Shown here one piece after another: positions 41,680-51,282 of a DNA stretch of 64,000 bases. Made by a program: the position numbers and the translations under genes. Origin of the DNA: Acidovorax sp. FHTAMBA (GTDB taxonomy: Bacteria; Pseudomonadota; Gammaproteobacteria; Burkholderiales; Burkholderiaceae_C); assembly GCF_038958875.1 (NCBI RefSeq), contig NZ_CP152407.1, positions 317,501-381,500 on the forward strand, read 5' to 3'. Numbering within the stretch: position 1 is the first letter of the stretch; every line of letters begins with the position of its first letter. The notes below the pieces were generated by a model. It was not told the DNA's origin, did no database searches, and saw only the letters and a program-made list of their open reading frames with translations.

Positions 41680-44403
41680 TCAGAATCCGTGGCGTCTGCG
41701 GGCGCGACGAGGGCTGGCCACGGCCGGGTCTCGGCGCGTGTGCCGTGCCGAGGTCGCGGAGCCTTCAGGGAGGTCCCACGCCATGTCCGTGGATTGCACC
41801 GGGTGCTGTGCCAGGTGGGTGCCCGTGGTGGCGTCGGCCGCCTGCTCCAGCGCTTGCACCATGCGCGCCAGCCGGTCGGCCAGGGTCTCGGTGCTCAGGC
41901 GCTCGCGAAAGCGTTCCACCATCAGCGGCAAGGCAAACGGGGTGGGGCGCTCAAGCGCGTGGATGGACAGGGTCTGCGCCTGCATGCCGCGCAGCGTGCG
42001 GGCCAGGCGCTCCATGTCCAGCTCGTTGGCCAGCAGCTCGGCGCGGGCCTGGGCCAGCAGCAGGTTGCCGGGGTCGTACTGCGCAAACACGTCGTAGTAC
42101 AGCGACGACGAGGCCTGCAGCTGGCGGCTGCTGCGCTGTTCGCCCGGGTGGCTCTGGAAGATCAGGCCCGCGATGCGCGCGATCTCGCGAAAGCGCCTGC
42201 GCGCCATTTCGGTGGCGTTCAGGCTGGCCAGCACTTCGTCTTCGAGCCCGCTACCGATGGTGGTGTGCGTGCCTTCGCCGATCAGGCGCGGCAGCAGCGC
42301 GGGCCAGTCCACGGGCTTGGCCGACAGCAGCTCCAGCCCGTAGTCATTGACCGCGATGGAGAAGGTGTTGGGCACCTGCTGCGACGCGCGCCAGCCCAGC
42401 AGCCCGGCCAGGCCCAGGTGCACCAGGCGGCCCGCCAGCGGGTACAGGTACAGGTGCCAGCCCTCGCGCGTGTGCAGGGTTTCGGCCACCAGGCGGCCCG
42501 GGGTGGGCAGGGCCGACCACGCCTGCTGCAGCTCCAGCAGTGGCCGGGCGCAGCGCATCTCGGGCGTGGTGAACTGGCCGCGCTCAGCCTGCGCCAGCTG
42601 CTCCAGCATCGCATCGGCCAGCGTGTTTGACAGCGGCATGCGCCCGCCGCTCCAGCGCGGCAGCGCAGCGCTGCCCTTGGGGGCGATGCGCACATAGGCC
42701 GTCATCTGCTGGGTGCGCACCAGCTCCAGCAGGCGGCCCGCAAACATGAACACATCGCCCTTGCGCAACCGGGCGATAAAGCTCTCTTCCACCGACCCCA
42801 GGCGCCCGCCGCTCACGAACTGCACCTGCATGCTGGCATCGCTCACGATGGTGCCGATGTTGCTGCGGTGGCGGCGCGCCAGGCGCGCATCGGGCACGCG
42901 CCAGATACCTTCGTCGTCGGGCACCACGCGGTGAAAGTCCGGGTAGGTGGCCAGCGATGAACCGCCCTGGCGCACAAACTGCAGCGCCCACTGCCAGTCG
43001 TTATCGGCCAAGGCCGCGTAGGCTGGGGCGCGGCGCACTTCGGCCAGCAGCGCATCGGGCACAAAGCCGCCGCCCAACGCCACGGTGACCAGATGCTGCA
43101 CCAGCACATCGAGCGGCGCACGCGGCGTGCGCCTGTCTTCAATGTGGCCCTGCGCCAGCGCAAGGCGCGCGGCGGCGGCCTCCACCAGCTCCAGGCTGTG
43201 CGTCGGCACCAGCGTGATGCTGGAGCTGCGCTCCGGCGCATGGCCCGAGCGGCCCGCACGCTGCACCAGCCGCGCCACGCCCTTGGCCGAACCGATCTGC
43301 AGCACCTGCTCCACCGGCAAAAAGTCCACGCCCAGGTCCAGGCTCGATGTGCACACCACGGCCTTGAGCTGCCCGGCTTTGAGGCCTTGCTCCACCCAGT
43401 CGCGCACCTCATGCCCGAGCGACCCATGATGCAGCGCAATGGTGCCGGCCCAGTCGGGCCGTGCCTCCAGCAGCGCCTGGTACCAGCGCTCTGCTTGCGA
43501 CCGGGTGTTGGTGAACACCAAGGTGGACGCTGCCGCTTCGATCGACTGCACCACCTGCGGCAGCAGGCTCAGCCCCATGTGGCCCGCCCAGGCAAAGCGG
43601 TCGGCCCGCGCGGGCAGCATCACCTGCACCTCCAGCCGCTTGTCGATGCGGCCTTGCACCAGCACGGCGGGCGGCGGCTGTGGCGCTTCCGCCGTGCTGG
43701 GCAAGGGCTGGGGCAGCAAGGTGTGCAGGGCCTCCTCCAGGTTACCCAGCGTGGCCGACATGCCCCACACCTGCAGCGCCGGGTTCCACCCCGACAGGCG
43801 CGCCAGCGCCAGTTGCACCTGCACGCCGCGTTTGTTGCCCACCAGCTCGTGCCACTCGTCCACCACCACCAGGCGCACGCTGGCCAGGCGCTCGCGCGCA
43901 TCGGCGCGGGCCAGCAGCAGCGAGACGCTTTCTGGGGTGGTCACCAGCAACGTGGGCAGGCGGCGGTCTTGCGCGGCGCGCTCGCCGCTGGCCGTGTCGC
44001 CCGTGCGCAGGCCGCTGGTCCAGTCGGGCGCGAGGTCGGGCAGCGGTGCCTGCAGGGCGCGCAGCGAATCAGCAGCCAATGCGCGCATGGGCGTGATCCA
44101 CAGCACGGTGAGGGGTGGTGCCGCAGCGCGGCGGGTGCGCAGCGCGGTGCGGGCGTTGGGGGCTTCTTCGGGCGCTGGTGCTGCATCGGCCCGCGCCAGA
44201 TGCTGCAGCGCGCCCAGCCACACCGCATAGGTCTTGCCCGCGCCCGTGGTGGCGTGCAGCAGGCCCGAGCGGTCCTCGCCCATCGCGCGCCACACGTCTT
44301 GCTGGAAGCCGAAGGGCTGCCACCCGCGCGCCGCCATCCAGGCGGCTGCGGCACTCGGTGCCACCGGGGGCAGGGGCTTGCGCGGGCGGCGTGTCGTGCT
44401 CAT
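41680..44403 (-). CDS. Ligase-associated DNA damage response DEXH-box helicase (Lhr core)
   Basis: A 907-residue superfamily 2 helicase. The Q-motif region is GWQPFGFQQDVW, Walker A is HATTGAGKTYAVWLG, motif II is VVDEWHEL (DExH), motif III is MSATLGN, and motif VI is QRAGRSGHAPE. The Lhr-type winged helix and C-terminal domain follow (about 450-850). The ATG overlaps the ligase stop by four bases. It is a 3'-5' ssDNA translocase by family, coupled genetically to ligase, exonuclease and phosphoesterase. The Pro/Arg tail (SPRRARRRHGF) is probably unstructured. Confidence 0.95.
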   Translation of the reverse strand: MSTTRRPRKPLPPVAPSAAAAWMAARGWQPFGFQQDVWRAMGEDRSGLLHATTGAGKTYAVWLGALQHLARADAAPAPEEAPNARTALRTRRAAAPPLTVLWITPMRALAADSLRALQAPLPDLAPDWTSGLRTGDTASGERAAQDRRLPTLLVTTPESVSLLLARADARERLASVRLVVVDEWHELVGNKRGVQVQLALARLSGWNPALQVWGMSATLGNLEEALHTLLPQPLPSTAEAPQPPPAVLVQGRIDKRLEVQVMLPARADRFAWAGHMGLSLLPQVVQSIEAAASTLVFTNTRSQAERWYQALLEARPDWAGTIALHHGSLGHEVRDWVEQGLKAGQLKAVVCTSSLDLGVDFLPVEQVLQIGSAKGVARLVQRAGRSGHAPERSSSITLVPTHSLELVEAAAARLALAQGHIEDRRTPRAPLDVLVQHLVTVALGGGFVPDALLAEVRRAPAYAALADNDWQWALQFVRQGGSSLATYPDFHRVVPDDEGIWRVPDARLARRHRSNIGTIVSDASMQVQFVSGGRLGSVEESFIARLRKGDVFMFAGRLLELVRTQQMTAYVRIAPKGSAALPRWSGGRMPLSNTLADAMLEQLAQAERGQFTTPEMRCARPLLELQQAWSALPTPGRLVAETLHTREGWHLYLYPLAGRLVHLGLAGLLGWRASQQVPNTFSIAVNDYGLELLSAKPVDWPALLPRLIGEGTHTTIGSGLEDEVLASLNATEMARRRFREIARIAGLIFQSHPGEQRSSRQLQASSSLYYDVFAQYDPGNLLLAQARAELLANELDMERLARTLRGMQAQTLSIHALERPTPFALPLMVERFRERLSTETLADRLARMVQALEQAADATTGTHLAQHPVQSTDMAWDLPEGSATSARHTRRDPAVASPRRARRRHGF

Positions 44404-46097
44404 ATGGCCGCGTCCTGCCCCGGCAGCAGTGCCATCAGCGTTTGCAAGGTATCGGCCTCGGCCACGGGTTTGTCTTGCCGCCAGCGCAGCATGCGCGGAA
44501 AGCGCACCGCAATGCCGCTCTTGTGGCGCGGGCTGCGCGCAATGCCTTCGAAGCCCAGCTCAAACACCAGCGTCGCATCCACGCTGCGCACGGGCCCGAA
44601 GCTCTCGCGCGTGGTCTTGCGGATGATGGCGTCCACCTGCGCAATCTCGGCATCCGTCAGGCCCGAATAGGCCTTGGCAAAGGGCACCAGCTGCCGGTCC
44701 GGGTCGTCCTGCGGCCCGGTCCATACGGCAAAGGTGTAGTCGGTGTAGAGGCTTGCGCGGCGGCCGTGGCCGCGCTGGGCGTAGATGAGCACGGCGTCCA
44801 CGCTCATGGGATCGATCTTCCACTTCCACCACACGCCCACATCCTTGGTGCGGCCCACGCCGTAGTGGGCGCTGCGGTGCTTGAGCATGAAGCCCTCGGT
44901 GCCCATGCTGCGCGCGGCCTCGCGCTGGCGTGCCAGGTCTTGCCAGTCGGCGCCATGCAGCAACTCGCTCAGTTGCAAGGTCTTGTGCGGTGCGGGTGCG
45001 ATGGTGGTGTCATCACGCTGTTGCAGCGTGGCCTCCAGCAGCGTACGGCGGGCCTGCTGCGGCTCTTGGCGCAGGTCCTGCCCGGCGTGTTCGAGCAGGT
45101 CGTAGGCCACCAGCACCACGGGCAGCTCGCGCAACAGCTTGGGGGTCAGCGTCTTGCGGCCCAGGCGCTTTTGCAGGTCGGCAAAGGGGCGGGGCTGGGG
45201 CTCGCCCGGCAGCCACACCAGAATCTCGCCATCAACCACTGTGCCGTCAGGGAGCTGCTCCATCGCGGCCTCGGCCAGTTCGGGGAAGCGGTCGGTCACC
45301 AGCTCTTCGCCGCGGGACCAGATCCACACCGCACCGTCCCGGCGCACGATCTGCGCGCGGATGCCGTCCCACTTCCATTCCACCAGCCAGTCACCTGGCG
45401 TGCCCAGCAGTGCGGGCATCTCGGCCACGGGCTGGTTGAACGGGTGGGCCAAAAAGAACGGGTAGGGCTGGCCTGCATCGGCAGCATCCTGCGCGCTTGC
45501 CTCGTCGTCCACCGGCGCGATCAGCGCCTGGTAGTCGCTGGCCTGCGGCTGCCGGCCGATCTGCGTGTAGCCCATCAGCCGGTGGGCGATGCGCTTGGGG
45601 TCCAGCGCGCTCACCGTGGCCAGCGCCTGCGTCACCTGCAGGCGCGACACCCCCACGCGGAAGTTGCCGGTGATGAGCTTGAAGTACACAAAGCGCTGCT
45701 CGGGCGCCAGCATGTCCCATTGCGTGCGCAGCCGGGTATCGGCGTCACCCTGCGGCAGGGTGCGCAGGGGCAGCAGCTGGGCCATCCATTCGGCCAGAGT
45801 CAGTTCAATGGGCTGGGCGGGCGGGGGCAGCAGCAAGGCCAAGGTTTCGGCCAGGTCGCCGACGGCCTGGTAGCTCTCTTCAAACAGCCACTCGGGCAGG
45901 CCCGCAGCCTCTTGCGCCAGCGCTTTCAGGCGCTTGGTGGGCACCATCTGGCGCGGCTTGCCGCCTGCCAGAAAGTACGTGGCCCAGGCTGCATCGGCGG
46001 GCGGTGCCACGCGCAGGTAAGCCACCAGCGCCGCGAGTTTGGCCGACTGCGCGGTGGTGGCGTCGAGCGCCTGGAACAGCTGGGCAAAGGCCCTCAT
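44400..46097 (-). CDS. ATP-dependent DNA ligase (repair operon type)
   Basis: 565 residues. An N-terminal helical DNA-binding domain (about 1-205) precedes the nucleotidyltransferase domain with catalytic motif I EWKWDGIR (Lys242), motif III-like VVDGEILVW, motif IV EGFMLKHRSAHYG and motif V WWKWKID. The OB-fold follows with motif VI-like GIAVRFPRMLRW. The ATG overlaps the exonuclease stop by four bases. This is an accessory ligase; the replicative NAD-dependent LigA is not in the window. It works with the adjacent helicase, exonuclease and phosphoesterase. Confidence 0.95.
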   Translation of the reverse strand: MRAFAQLFQALDATTAQSAKLAALVAYLRVAPPADAAWATYFLAGGKPRQMVPTKRLKALAQEAAGLPEWLFEESYQAVGDLAETLALLLPPPAQPIELTLAEWMAQLLPLRTLPQGDADTRLRTQWDMLAPEQRFVYFKLITGNFRVGVSRLQVTQALATVSALDPKRIAHRLMGYTQIGRQPQASDYQALIAPVDDEASAQDAADAGQPYPFFLAHPFNQPVAEMPALLGTPGDWLVEWKWDGIRAQIVRRDGAVWIWSRGEELVTDRFPELAEAAMEQLPDGTVVDGEILVWLPGEPQPRPFADLQKRLGRKTLTPKLLRELPVVLVAYDLLEHAGQDLRQEPQQARRTLLEATLQQRDDTTIAPAPHKTLQLSELLHGADWQDLARQREAARSMGTEGFMLKHRSAHYGVGRTKDVGVWWKWKIDPMSVDAVLIYAQRGHGRRASLYTDYTFAVWTGPQDDPDRQLVPFAKAYSGLTDAEIAQVDAIIRKTTRESFGPVRSVDATLVFELGFEGIARSPRHKSGIAVRFPRMLRWRQDKPVAEADTLQTLMALLPGQDAAI

Positions 46098-47167
46098 GGC
46101 GCGGCCTCGGGTTGCGTGCCCGGCTCCTCAGCAGGGGCCGAAGGGACCATTGTGTTGGCGTCGTCCTCGTTGTCGTCGGCGCCGTATTCAGTCTTGAACA
46201 CCTGCGCGTCCAGACCCTGTTCGCACAGCCAGCGCACCATCACCTCGGTGCTGCCGTGAGTGACGATGACGCGCTCGGCCCCGGTGGCGCCGATGGCCTT
46301 TTGCAGGCTGGGCCAGTCGGCGTGGTCGCTCATCACAAAGCCCCGGTCCACGCCCCGGCGGCGGCGCGCGCCGCGCACCAGCATCCAGCCGCTGGCAAAC
46401 GCGTCGGAGTGTTCGCCAAACCGCTTGAGCCACGGTGTGCCCGCTGCCGAGGGCGGTGCCAGCACGAGCGCGCGTTTCAGGTCCGCCTTGGTCAGGCCCG
46501 GGTCCGTCACGCGCAGCGTGGGCGGCAGCGCCACACCGGCCGCGCGGTACACGGCGTTGAGCGGCTCCACCGCGCCGTGCACCACGATGGGTCCGATGCT
46601 GGCGTCCACCCCATGCAGCAGCCGCTGCGCCTTGCCAAATGCGTAGGCATAGAGCACGCTGGCCTTGCCCGCCGCTGCGTTGGCTGCCCACCAGGCATTG
46701 ATGTCGGCAAACAGCGCGGGTTGCGATGGCCAGCGGTAGATGGGCAGTCCAAAAGTCGATTCGGTGATGAAGGTGTGGCAGCGCACGGGCTCAAAGGGCG
46801 GGCAGGTGCCGTCGTCTTCGAGCTTGTAGTCGCCCGAGGCCACCCACACCTGGCCAGCGTGCTCGATGCGCACCTGTGCCGACCCCAGCACATGGCCTGC
46901 GGGGTGCAGCGACACCCGCACGCCGTGGTGGTCGATGACCTCGGCATAGGCCAGCGTCTGCAGCGCGATGTCCGCCCCCAGCCGGTTGCGCAGCGTGCCC
47001 GCGCTGTCGGTATGCGCCAAGTAGTGGGCCGAGCCCATGCGTGCGTGGTCCGAGTGCGCATGCGTGATCACCGCCCGGCTGACGGGCCGCCACGGGTCAA
47101 TGTAGAAGTCCCCGGGCGGGCAGTACAGGCCTTCGGGGCGGTGGACGATCAGGTCGCTGCTGGGCAT
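46094..47167 (-). CDS. Ligase-associated DNA damage response exonuclease (MBL fold)
   Basis: A 357-residue metallo-beta-lactamase/beta-CASP-type nuclease. It starts MPSSDLIVHRPEGLYCPPGDFYIDPWRPV. The metal motif THAHSDHARMGS (HxHxDH) and later HPAGHVLGSAQV, SGDYKLEDD and MSDHADWPSL are present. The acidic C-terminal tail (YGADDNEDDANT) is probably disordered. Start 47167 is chosen because upstream residues are Arg/Pro noise. It is first of the four-gene repair operon; its end overlaps the ligase start. Confidence 0.94.
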   Translation of the reverse strand: MPSSDLIVHRPEGLYCPPGDFYIDPWRPVSRAVITHAHSDHARMGSAHYLAHTDSAGTLRNRLGADIALQTLAYAEVIDHHGVRVSLHPAGHVLGSAQVRIEHAGQVWVASGDYKLEDDGTCPPFEPVRCHTFITESTFGLPIYRWPSQPALFADINAWWAANAAAGKASVLYAYAFGKAQRLLHGVDASIGPIVVHGAVEPLNAVYRAAGVALPPTLRVTDPGLTKADLKRALVLAPPSAAGTPWLKRFGEHSDAFASGWMLVRGARRRRGVDRGFVMSDHADWPSLQKAIGATGAERVIVTHGSTEVMVRWLCEQGLDAQVFKTEYGADDNEDDANTMVPSAPAEEPGTQPEAAP

Positions 47168-47461
47168 GGGCAAGGAAGCATCGTAGGCGGCACGCAAAAG
47201 CCGGGGTGGGGTCCGGGGTTTGCGGCGCGGGCATTTGCGTCGAGAATATGAATAAAAACAACCTCCAGCGCATACCCATATTGCGCTAACAGCTATCAAT
47301 AACGGAGCAACACACGGCGATCACCTTTACTGCCGATTACGCGTTGCTATGCTCATCATCCTGCGCACAGCCCCGCTGTCTGCAGGCCAAAACCGCTTTG
47401 TCTTGCGGTACCAGATCGTGGCCGTGCAACGTCACCGGCCGGGCACCTCAGGGAGCACACC
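47168..47461. other. Intergenic region between the divergent repair operon and BON gene, with repeat B7 (47245-47306)
   Basis: Copy B7 of family B: AATATGAATAAAAACAACCT, CCAGCGCATACCCATATTGC, GCTAACAGCTATCAATAAC. Here the core GATGGATAA has changed to a different loop (ATACCCATATT). No gene is seen. The repair operon promoter must lie here or in the repeat. Confidence 0.6.
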
Positions 47462-47983
47462 ATGCGCGATGTGGGCAGGTTTCTGCGTTTCATGCTGGGG
47501 ACATCCGCTGTCCTTTGGCCACTGCTGACCTGGGCCCAGGCTGCAGGTAGCCCGCCCCCGCGCACCAACGCCTTCAACGACCCGTTCGTGCAGGTCACCC
47601 GCGCGCTGCCGCAATGCCCCGTGCCGGAGGGCCCGCTGTACACCGAGGCTGAGGTGCGCGAACTGGCCCATGTGCGCTCACAGCACGGCGGCAGCTGCCA
47701 CCGCGTGGGGCGCTGCCGTCTGCCCAACTCCTACCTGTACGACGCCGAGATCATCCCGCGCGTGCAGCGCTACATCCAGCAGGACGGGCGCTTTGACGAC
47801 ACCAGCGTGTGGGTGCTGGGAGAGCGGCGGCTGGTGACGCTGATGGGCTGCGTGCGCTCGCAGGAACAGGCCGAAGCGCTGGAGAAGGCCGTGTGGCTGG
47901 TGGACGACGTGATGGGGGTGATCAACCTGTTGCAGGTGGGGACCGAGCGGGGCGGTGTGCGCTACCCGACCTCGAAGCGGTGA
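47462..47983 (+). CDS. BON-domain periplasmic protein
   Basis: 173 residues with a signal peptide (RFMLGTSAVLWPLLTWAQA). The C-terminal BON-like unit reads DTSVWVLGERRLVTLMGCV, RSQEQAEALEKAVWLVDDVMGVINLLQVG (residues about 112-160), matching the conserved glycine and the valine-rich closing strand. Cysteines at QCPVPEG, SCHRVGRC and MGC may form disulfides. BON domains bind phospholipid or associate with envelope. Stand-alone gene. Confidence 0.75.
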   Translation: MRDVGRFLRFMLGTSAVLWPLLTWAQAAGSPPPRTNAFNDPFVQVTRALPQCPVPEGPLYTEAEVRELAHVRSQHGGSCHRVGRCRLPNSYLYDAEIIPRVQRYIQQDGRFDDTSVWVLGERRLVTLMGCVRSQEQAEALEKAVWLVDDVMGVINLLQVGTERGGVRYPTSKR

Positions 47984-48745
47984 AGGGAAGCGATCCTGCC
48001 GCGAAAGCGGGCGAAAACGCCTATAGACGCGCGGGCGCTTCAGATGAACAAGGTGGACAACATGTGCATCGGCACAGGCAGGCAGGCCGGGCGTGGCATC
48101 CGTCGCCTCGAAGAAGTCCGCGCCTTGCTGGGCGGGACGGATGGACGAAAAGATGGGTGGAAAATGCGGCCGGGTGATGTGGTGCTTCGCCTTGCATTCT
48201 TCGCAGGCATGCAGCTTGGGAACAAATTGGTGGTTCTTGCGTGAACCCACTGGGCCCAGGGTGTCCCACACGACGCGTGAAGCTTCGGCCGACACCGGTT
48301 TGCAGTGGCCGCGCCAATCGACATTGCCCAGAACTGCCACGTAGAAGCCGAGAAGGTTTGACACGAGATCTTCTTCGCTGAAGCCGCTGTCTGTGAAGGC
48401 GGAGAGCGAGGCCTGGACATCCTCAAATCCCATCGATACTTCTTTGAAGATGGCCAGCGCCACAGATCGCTGGGTGGCCAGCGGCAGCCCCTTGCGGATG
48501 AAATAGAACTTCGCGAAATCGCGCGAGAGGCCGAATTTGCGCATTCCCTGCCGGTACATCACCACATGGTGGTCCGGACGCCCGGTGACCTGCAAGCCAC
48601 GCTCCAGCGACACGTCCTTCCATAGATAGGCGGCGCTCGCATGGCGGTTTGCCGGTTACTCGACCGACACAAGGTGACCTATATCGATCCAGCCGCAATT
48701 GCACGTGTAGATGAGGCGATTGGGAATGTCAGAGCGAGATGACAT
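47984..48745 (-). pseudogene. Broken gene of unknown function with an in-frame TAA
   Basis: From ATG 48745 the minus strand reads MSSRSDIPNRLIYTCNCGW then IDIGHLVSVE, a TAA stop at codon 30, then PANRHASAAYLWKDVSLERG and a continuous protein-like stretch (KFGLSRDFAKFYFIRKGLPL; GFSEEDLVSNLLGFYVAVLG; HACEECKAKHHI). The parts before and after the stop belong to one coherent frame, so this looks like one gene inactivated by a nonsense mutation. The true 3' end is unclear because the frame runs on, antisense, into the BON gene. No family is assigned. Confidence 0.6.
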
Positions 48746-48813
48746 GGATGTTCAACGAGGAAGTGGTGAAGAAGAAGGCCGCCCCTTGTGGGAGGGCTGT
48801 GTCTTGGGACGAA

Positions 48814-49317
48814 TCAATCAAAGTGAGTGATTTCAAAGCGGATCGACGGGGCGCCCGCATCACTGTCCTGGTAGGTAGTCAACAGGACCAAATCGTGCTT
48901 TTCGGAGGTGTATTGCGCCTCCCTGATTCCCGGAGAGACGGTGTTCTTGTTGCTGACCACCGTCGGGTCATTGCCGCCGGTGCTGACGGAGTGCAGGGCC
49001 AAGTTTTGCAGTTGCCGGGTCATTTCGTCCCACACCGCATCGGCGGTGTCAGGCGGCACCTTGAAGCTCAATTGCGATTGGGCCGGCTTGTTCCCATCAC
49101 CGACCGAGCCGAAGTATTCGCGGCCCTGTGCGCCGTCCGGCACCTGGACATCGCGGACCAGTGATGAGATGCCCAGGTAGTACACGGGCGAGCCGGGCCG
49201 CGTCACGTAGTCCTCTACGGCAAAGAGATAGCCCAGCGTGGTCATCGCAGCTAGGAGAAGTGAAGCAGCGACAACGGCGGCCAGTCGAAAGACAGCGCGG
49301 AGGGTTGGCTCTGGCAT
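48814..49317 (-). CDS. Membrane-anchored protein of unknown function
   Basis: 167 residues starting MPEPTLRAVFRLAAVVAASL, one membrane segment (about 9-33, ending LGYLFAVEDYV). An extracytoplasmic domain follows with VYYLGISSLVRDVQVPDG, FKVPPDTADAVWDEMTRQLQ and a C-terminal RFEITHFD. I do not recognise the family. It is divergent from the family 5 binding protein across a 224-bp gap and close to the broken gene, on the same strand. Longer upstream reading is antisense sequence. Confidence 0.7.
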   Translation of the reverse strand: MPEPTLRAVFRLAAVVAASLLLAAMTTLGYLFAVEDYVTRPGSPVYYLGISSLVRDVQVPDGAQGREYFGSVGDGNKPAQSQLSFKVPPDTADAVWDEMTRQLQNLALHSVSTGGNDPTVVSNKNTVSPGIREAQYTSEKHDLVLLTTYQDSDAGAPSIRFEITHFD

Positions 49318-49541
49318 TGTGGGATTGGAGTTGTGCAGAGGGGGCCAGTGATTCTGGCCGTGCATTCCAAGGTGGCGATGTAAGAGATGTAATGGACCGT
49401 TTTCCTCCTCGGTTGGTTGGCATGCCATGTACATTGTTTGCCCTCTCCTCGTGCCGTGGGAACACCATCCAAGGGATTTCCATATCCGCAGAAGAGGGGA
49501 GGTATTGCACATTGCGTGCTACCAACAACTTAGAGGTTTGT

Positions 49542-51146
49542 ATGCCATTACGTTTTCATCGTTTCTCGCGGTTATCAGTCCCCGCATTGGCGGCTGTTTT
49601 GACATGCACGGTGCCCACCATGGCTTGGGCAAAACCCTTCAAGTGGGCAGGCTCCAGCGACATCCAGACCATGGACATCCACTCGCAAAACAGCGCCCTG
49701 GGCAACGGCATCCACGCGGCGGTGTACGAGTCGCTGGTGATGTTCAACAGCCGCACGCTCAAGGTCGAGCCGCTCTTGGCCACATCCTGGCAGCAGGTCA
49801 CGCCCACACAAATGCGCTTCAAACTTCGCCAGGCGGTGAAGTTCAGTGATGGCTCGACCATGACGGCCGACGACGTGGTCTATTCGCTGCAGCGCGCTAT
49901 GAGCAAGACCTCCACGTATTCCATCTACACCCAGGGCATGGACCGCATCGCCAAGGTGGATGGCGAGACCATCGACATTTTCCTGAAGAACCCCAACCCC
50001 GTGTTGCTGAATCAGTTGACCGAGCTGCGCGTGATGAGCAAGGCCTGGGCCGAGAAGAACAATTCGGTGGAGCCCAAGGACATCAAGGCCAAGGACGAAA
50101 CCTATTCGCACCGCAATGCCATGGGCACCGGGCCGTTTGTGCTCAAGGAATGGGTGCCCGACCAGAAGATCGTGTTCACCGCCAACCCCAATTGGTGGAA
50201 CGCGGGCAAGGCCGAAGGCAACGTGACCGAGATCACCTACACCCCCATCAAATCCGAAGCCACACGCATCGCAGCGCTGCTGTCGGGCGAGGTAGACATG
50301 GTGCGCGACACCAGCATCCAGGATTTGGCCCGCATCAAGGCCAACCCCCAGCTCAAGGTCATGGAGATGGTGGAGAACCGTACGGTGTACCTGGCCATGG
50401 ACCAGTTCCGCGACGAGCTGCCCGGCGGCAACATCAAAGGCAAGAACCCGCTCAAGGACCTGCGCGTGCGCAAGGCGCTCTACCAGGCCATCGACAGCGC
50501 CACGCTGCAGCGCGTGACCATGCGCGGCGTGTCCAAGCCCACGGGCGCCATGGTGTCGCCGCTGGTGAACGGATGGACGGAAGCCGTGGACCAGCGCCTG
50601 CCGTACGACGCTAACGCCGCGAGGGCATTGCTGGCCGAGGCGGGCTACAAGGACGGCTTCGAGGTGGACTTTGCCTGCAGCAACAACGCCATCGTGCAGG
50701 ACGAAGAGCTGTGCCAGGCCATCACTTCCATGTGGTCGCGCGTTGGTGTGAAGGCCCGGCTGCGCACGCTGCCCGCTGTCACCTACTACCCCATGGCACA
50801 GCGGCACGAGGCCAGCATTGCGCTACTCAGCTGGGGTGTGCCCACGTTCGATGCGCTGTACACCCTGCAATCACTCGTCCGCACCAAGACCACGGGCGGC
50901 GACGGCAACTACAACCTGGGCCGCTACACCAATGAACGCATGGACTACATCGTGGACCGTGTGAAGACCGAAACCGACCTGCCCGTGCGCAACCGCTTGC
51001 TCACCGAAGGCCTGCAGCTACAGAACGACACCGTGGCACACATCCCTCTGCACAACCAGATGCTGGCGTGGGCCATGAAGAAAAACGTGGAGCTGGTGCA
51101 GCGGCCGGACAACCGGATTGACTGGCGCTTGATAAAACTCAACTGA
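49542..51146 (+). CDS. ABC transporter substrate-binding protein, family 5 (peptide/nickel type)
   Basis: 534 residues with a Sec signal (RLSVPALAAVLTCTVPTMAWA). SBP family 5 features: WAGSSDIQTMDIHSQNS at the mature N-terminus, VKFSDGSTMTADDVVYSLQRA, NAMGTGPFVLKEW, TANPNWW and RVRKALYQAIDSATL. Binds peptides, opines or similar ligands in the periplasm. A TAGAGG ribosome site precedes the ATG. No permease or ATPase genes are beside it, so it is an orphan binding protein that must use a transporter encoded elsewhere. Confidence 0.93.
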   Translation: MPLRFHRFSRLSVPALAAVLTCTVPTMAWAKPFKWAGSSDIQTMDIHSQNSALGNGIHAAVYESLVMFNSRTLKVEPLLATSWQQVTPTQMRFKLRQAVKFSDGSTMTADDVVYSLQRAMSKTSTYSIYTQGMDRIAKVDGETIDIFLKNPNPVLLNQLTELRVMSKAWAEKNNSVEPKDIKAKDETYSHRNAMGTGPFVLKEWVPDQKIVFTANPNWWNAGKAEGNVTEITYTPIKSEATRIAALLSGEVDMVRDTSIQDLARIKANPQLKVMEMVENRTVYLAMDQFRDELPGGNIKGKNPLKDLRVRKALYQAIDSATLQRVTMRGVSKPTGAMVSPLVNGWTEAVDQRLPYDANAARALLAEAGYKDGFEVDFACSNNAIVQDEELCQAITSMWSRVGVKARLRTLPAVTYYPMAQRHEASIALLSWGVPTFDALYTLQSLVRTKTTGGDGNYNLGRYTNERMDYIVDRVKTETDLPVRNRLLTEGLQLQNDTVAHIPLHNQMLAWAMKKNVELVQRPDNRIDWRLIKLN

Positions 51147-51282
51147 GCCCGGCGCCCCTGCGCAGACTTCTCTCCCAGTGGCCGTGAATATGTGTGGCCA
51201 TTTCAGCGGCCTCACGTCCGCTGTACTGGGGCACGGAACAGGGTCGCACCGGTTGCGCAGTGTGCAGCGGCTTTTTTTGTGC

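Noticed and set aside
48814..49512. Longer version of the membrane-anchored protein starting near 49512
   Set aside because: The added 65 residues are antisense to the leader region of the divergent binding protein, and the membrane segment directly follows the later ATG at 49317.
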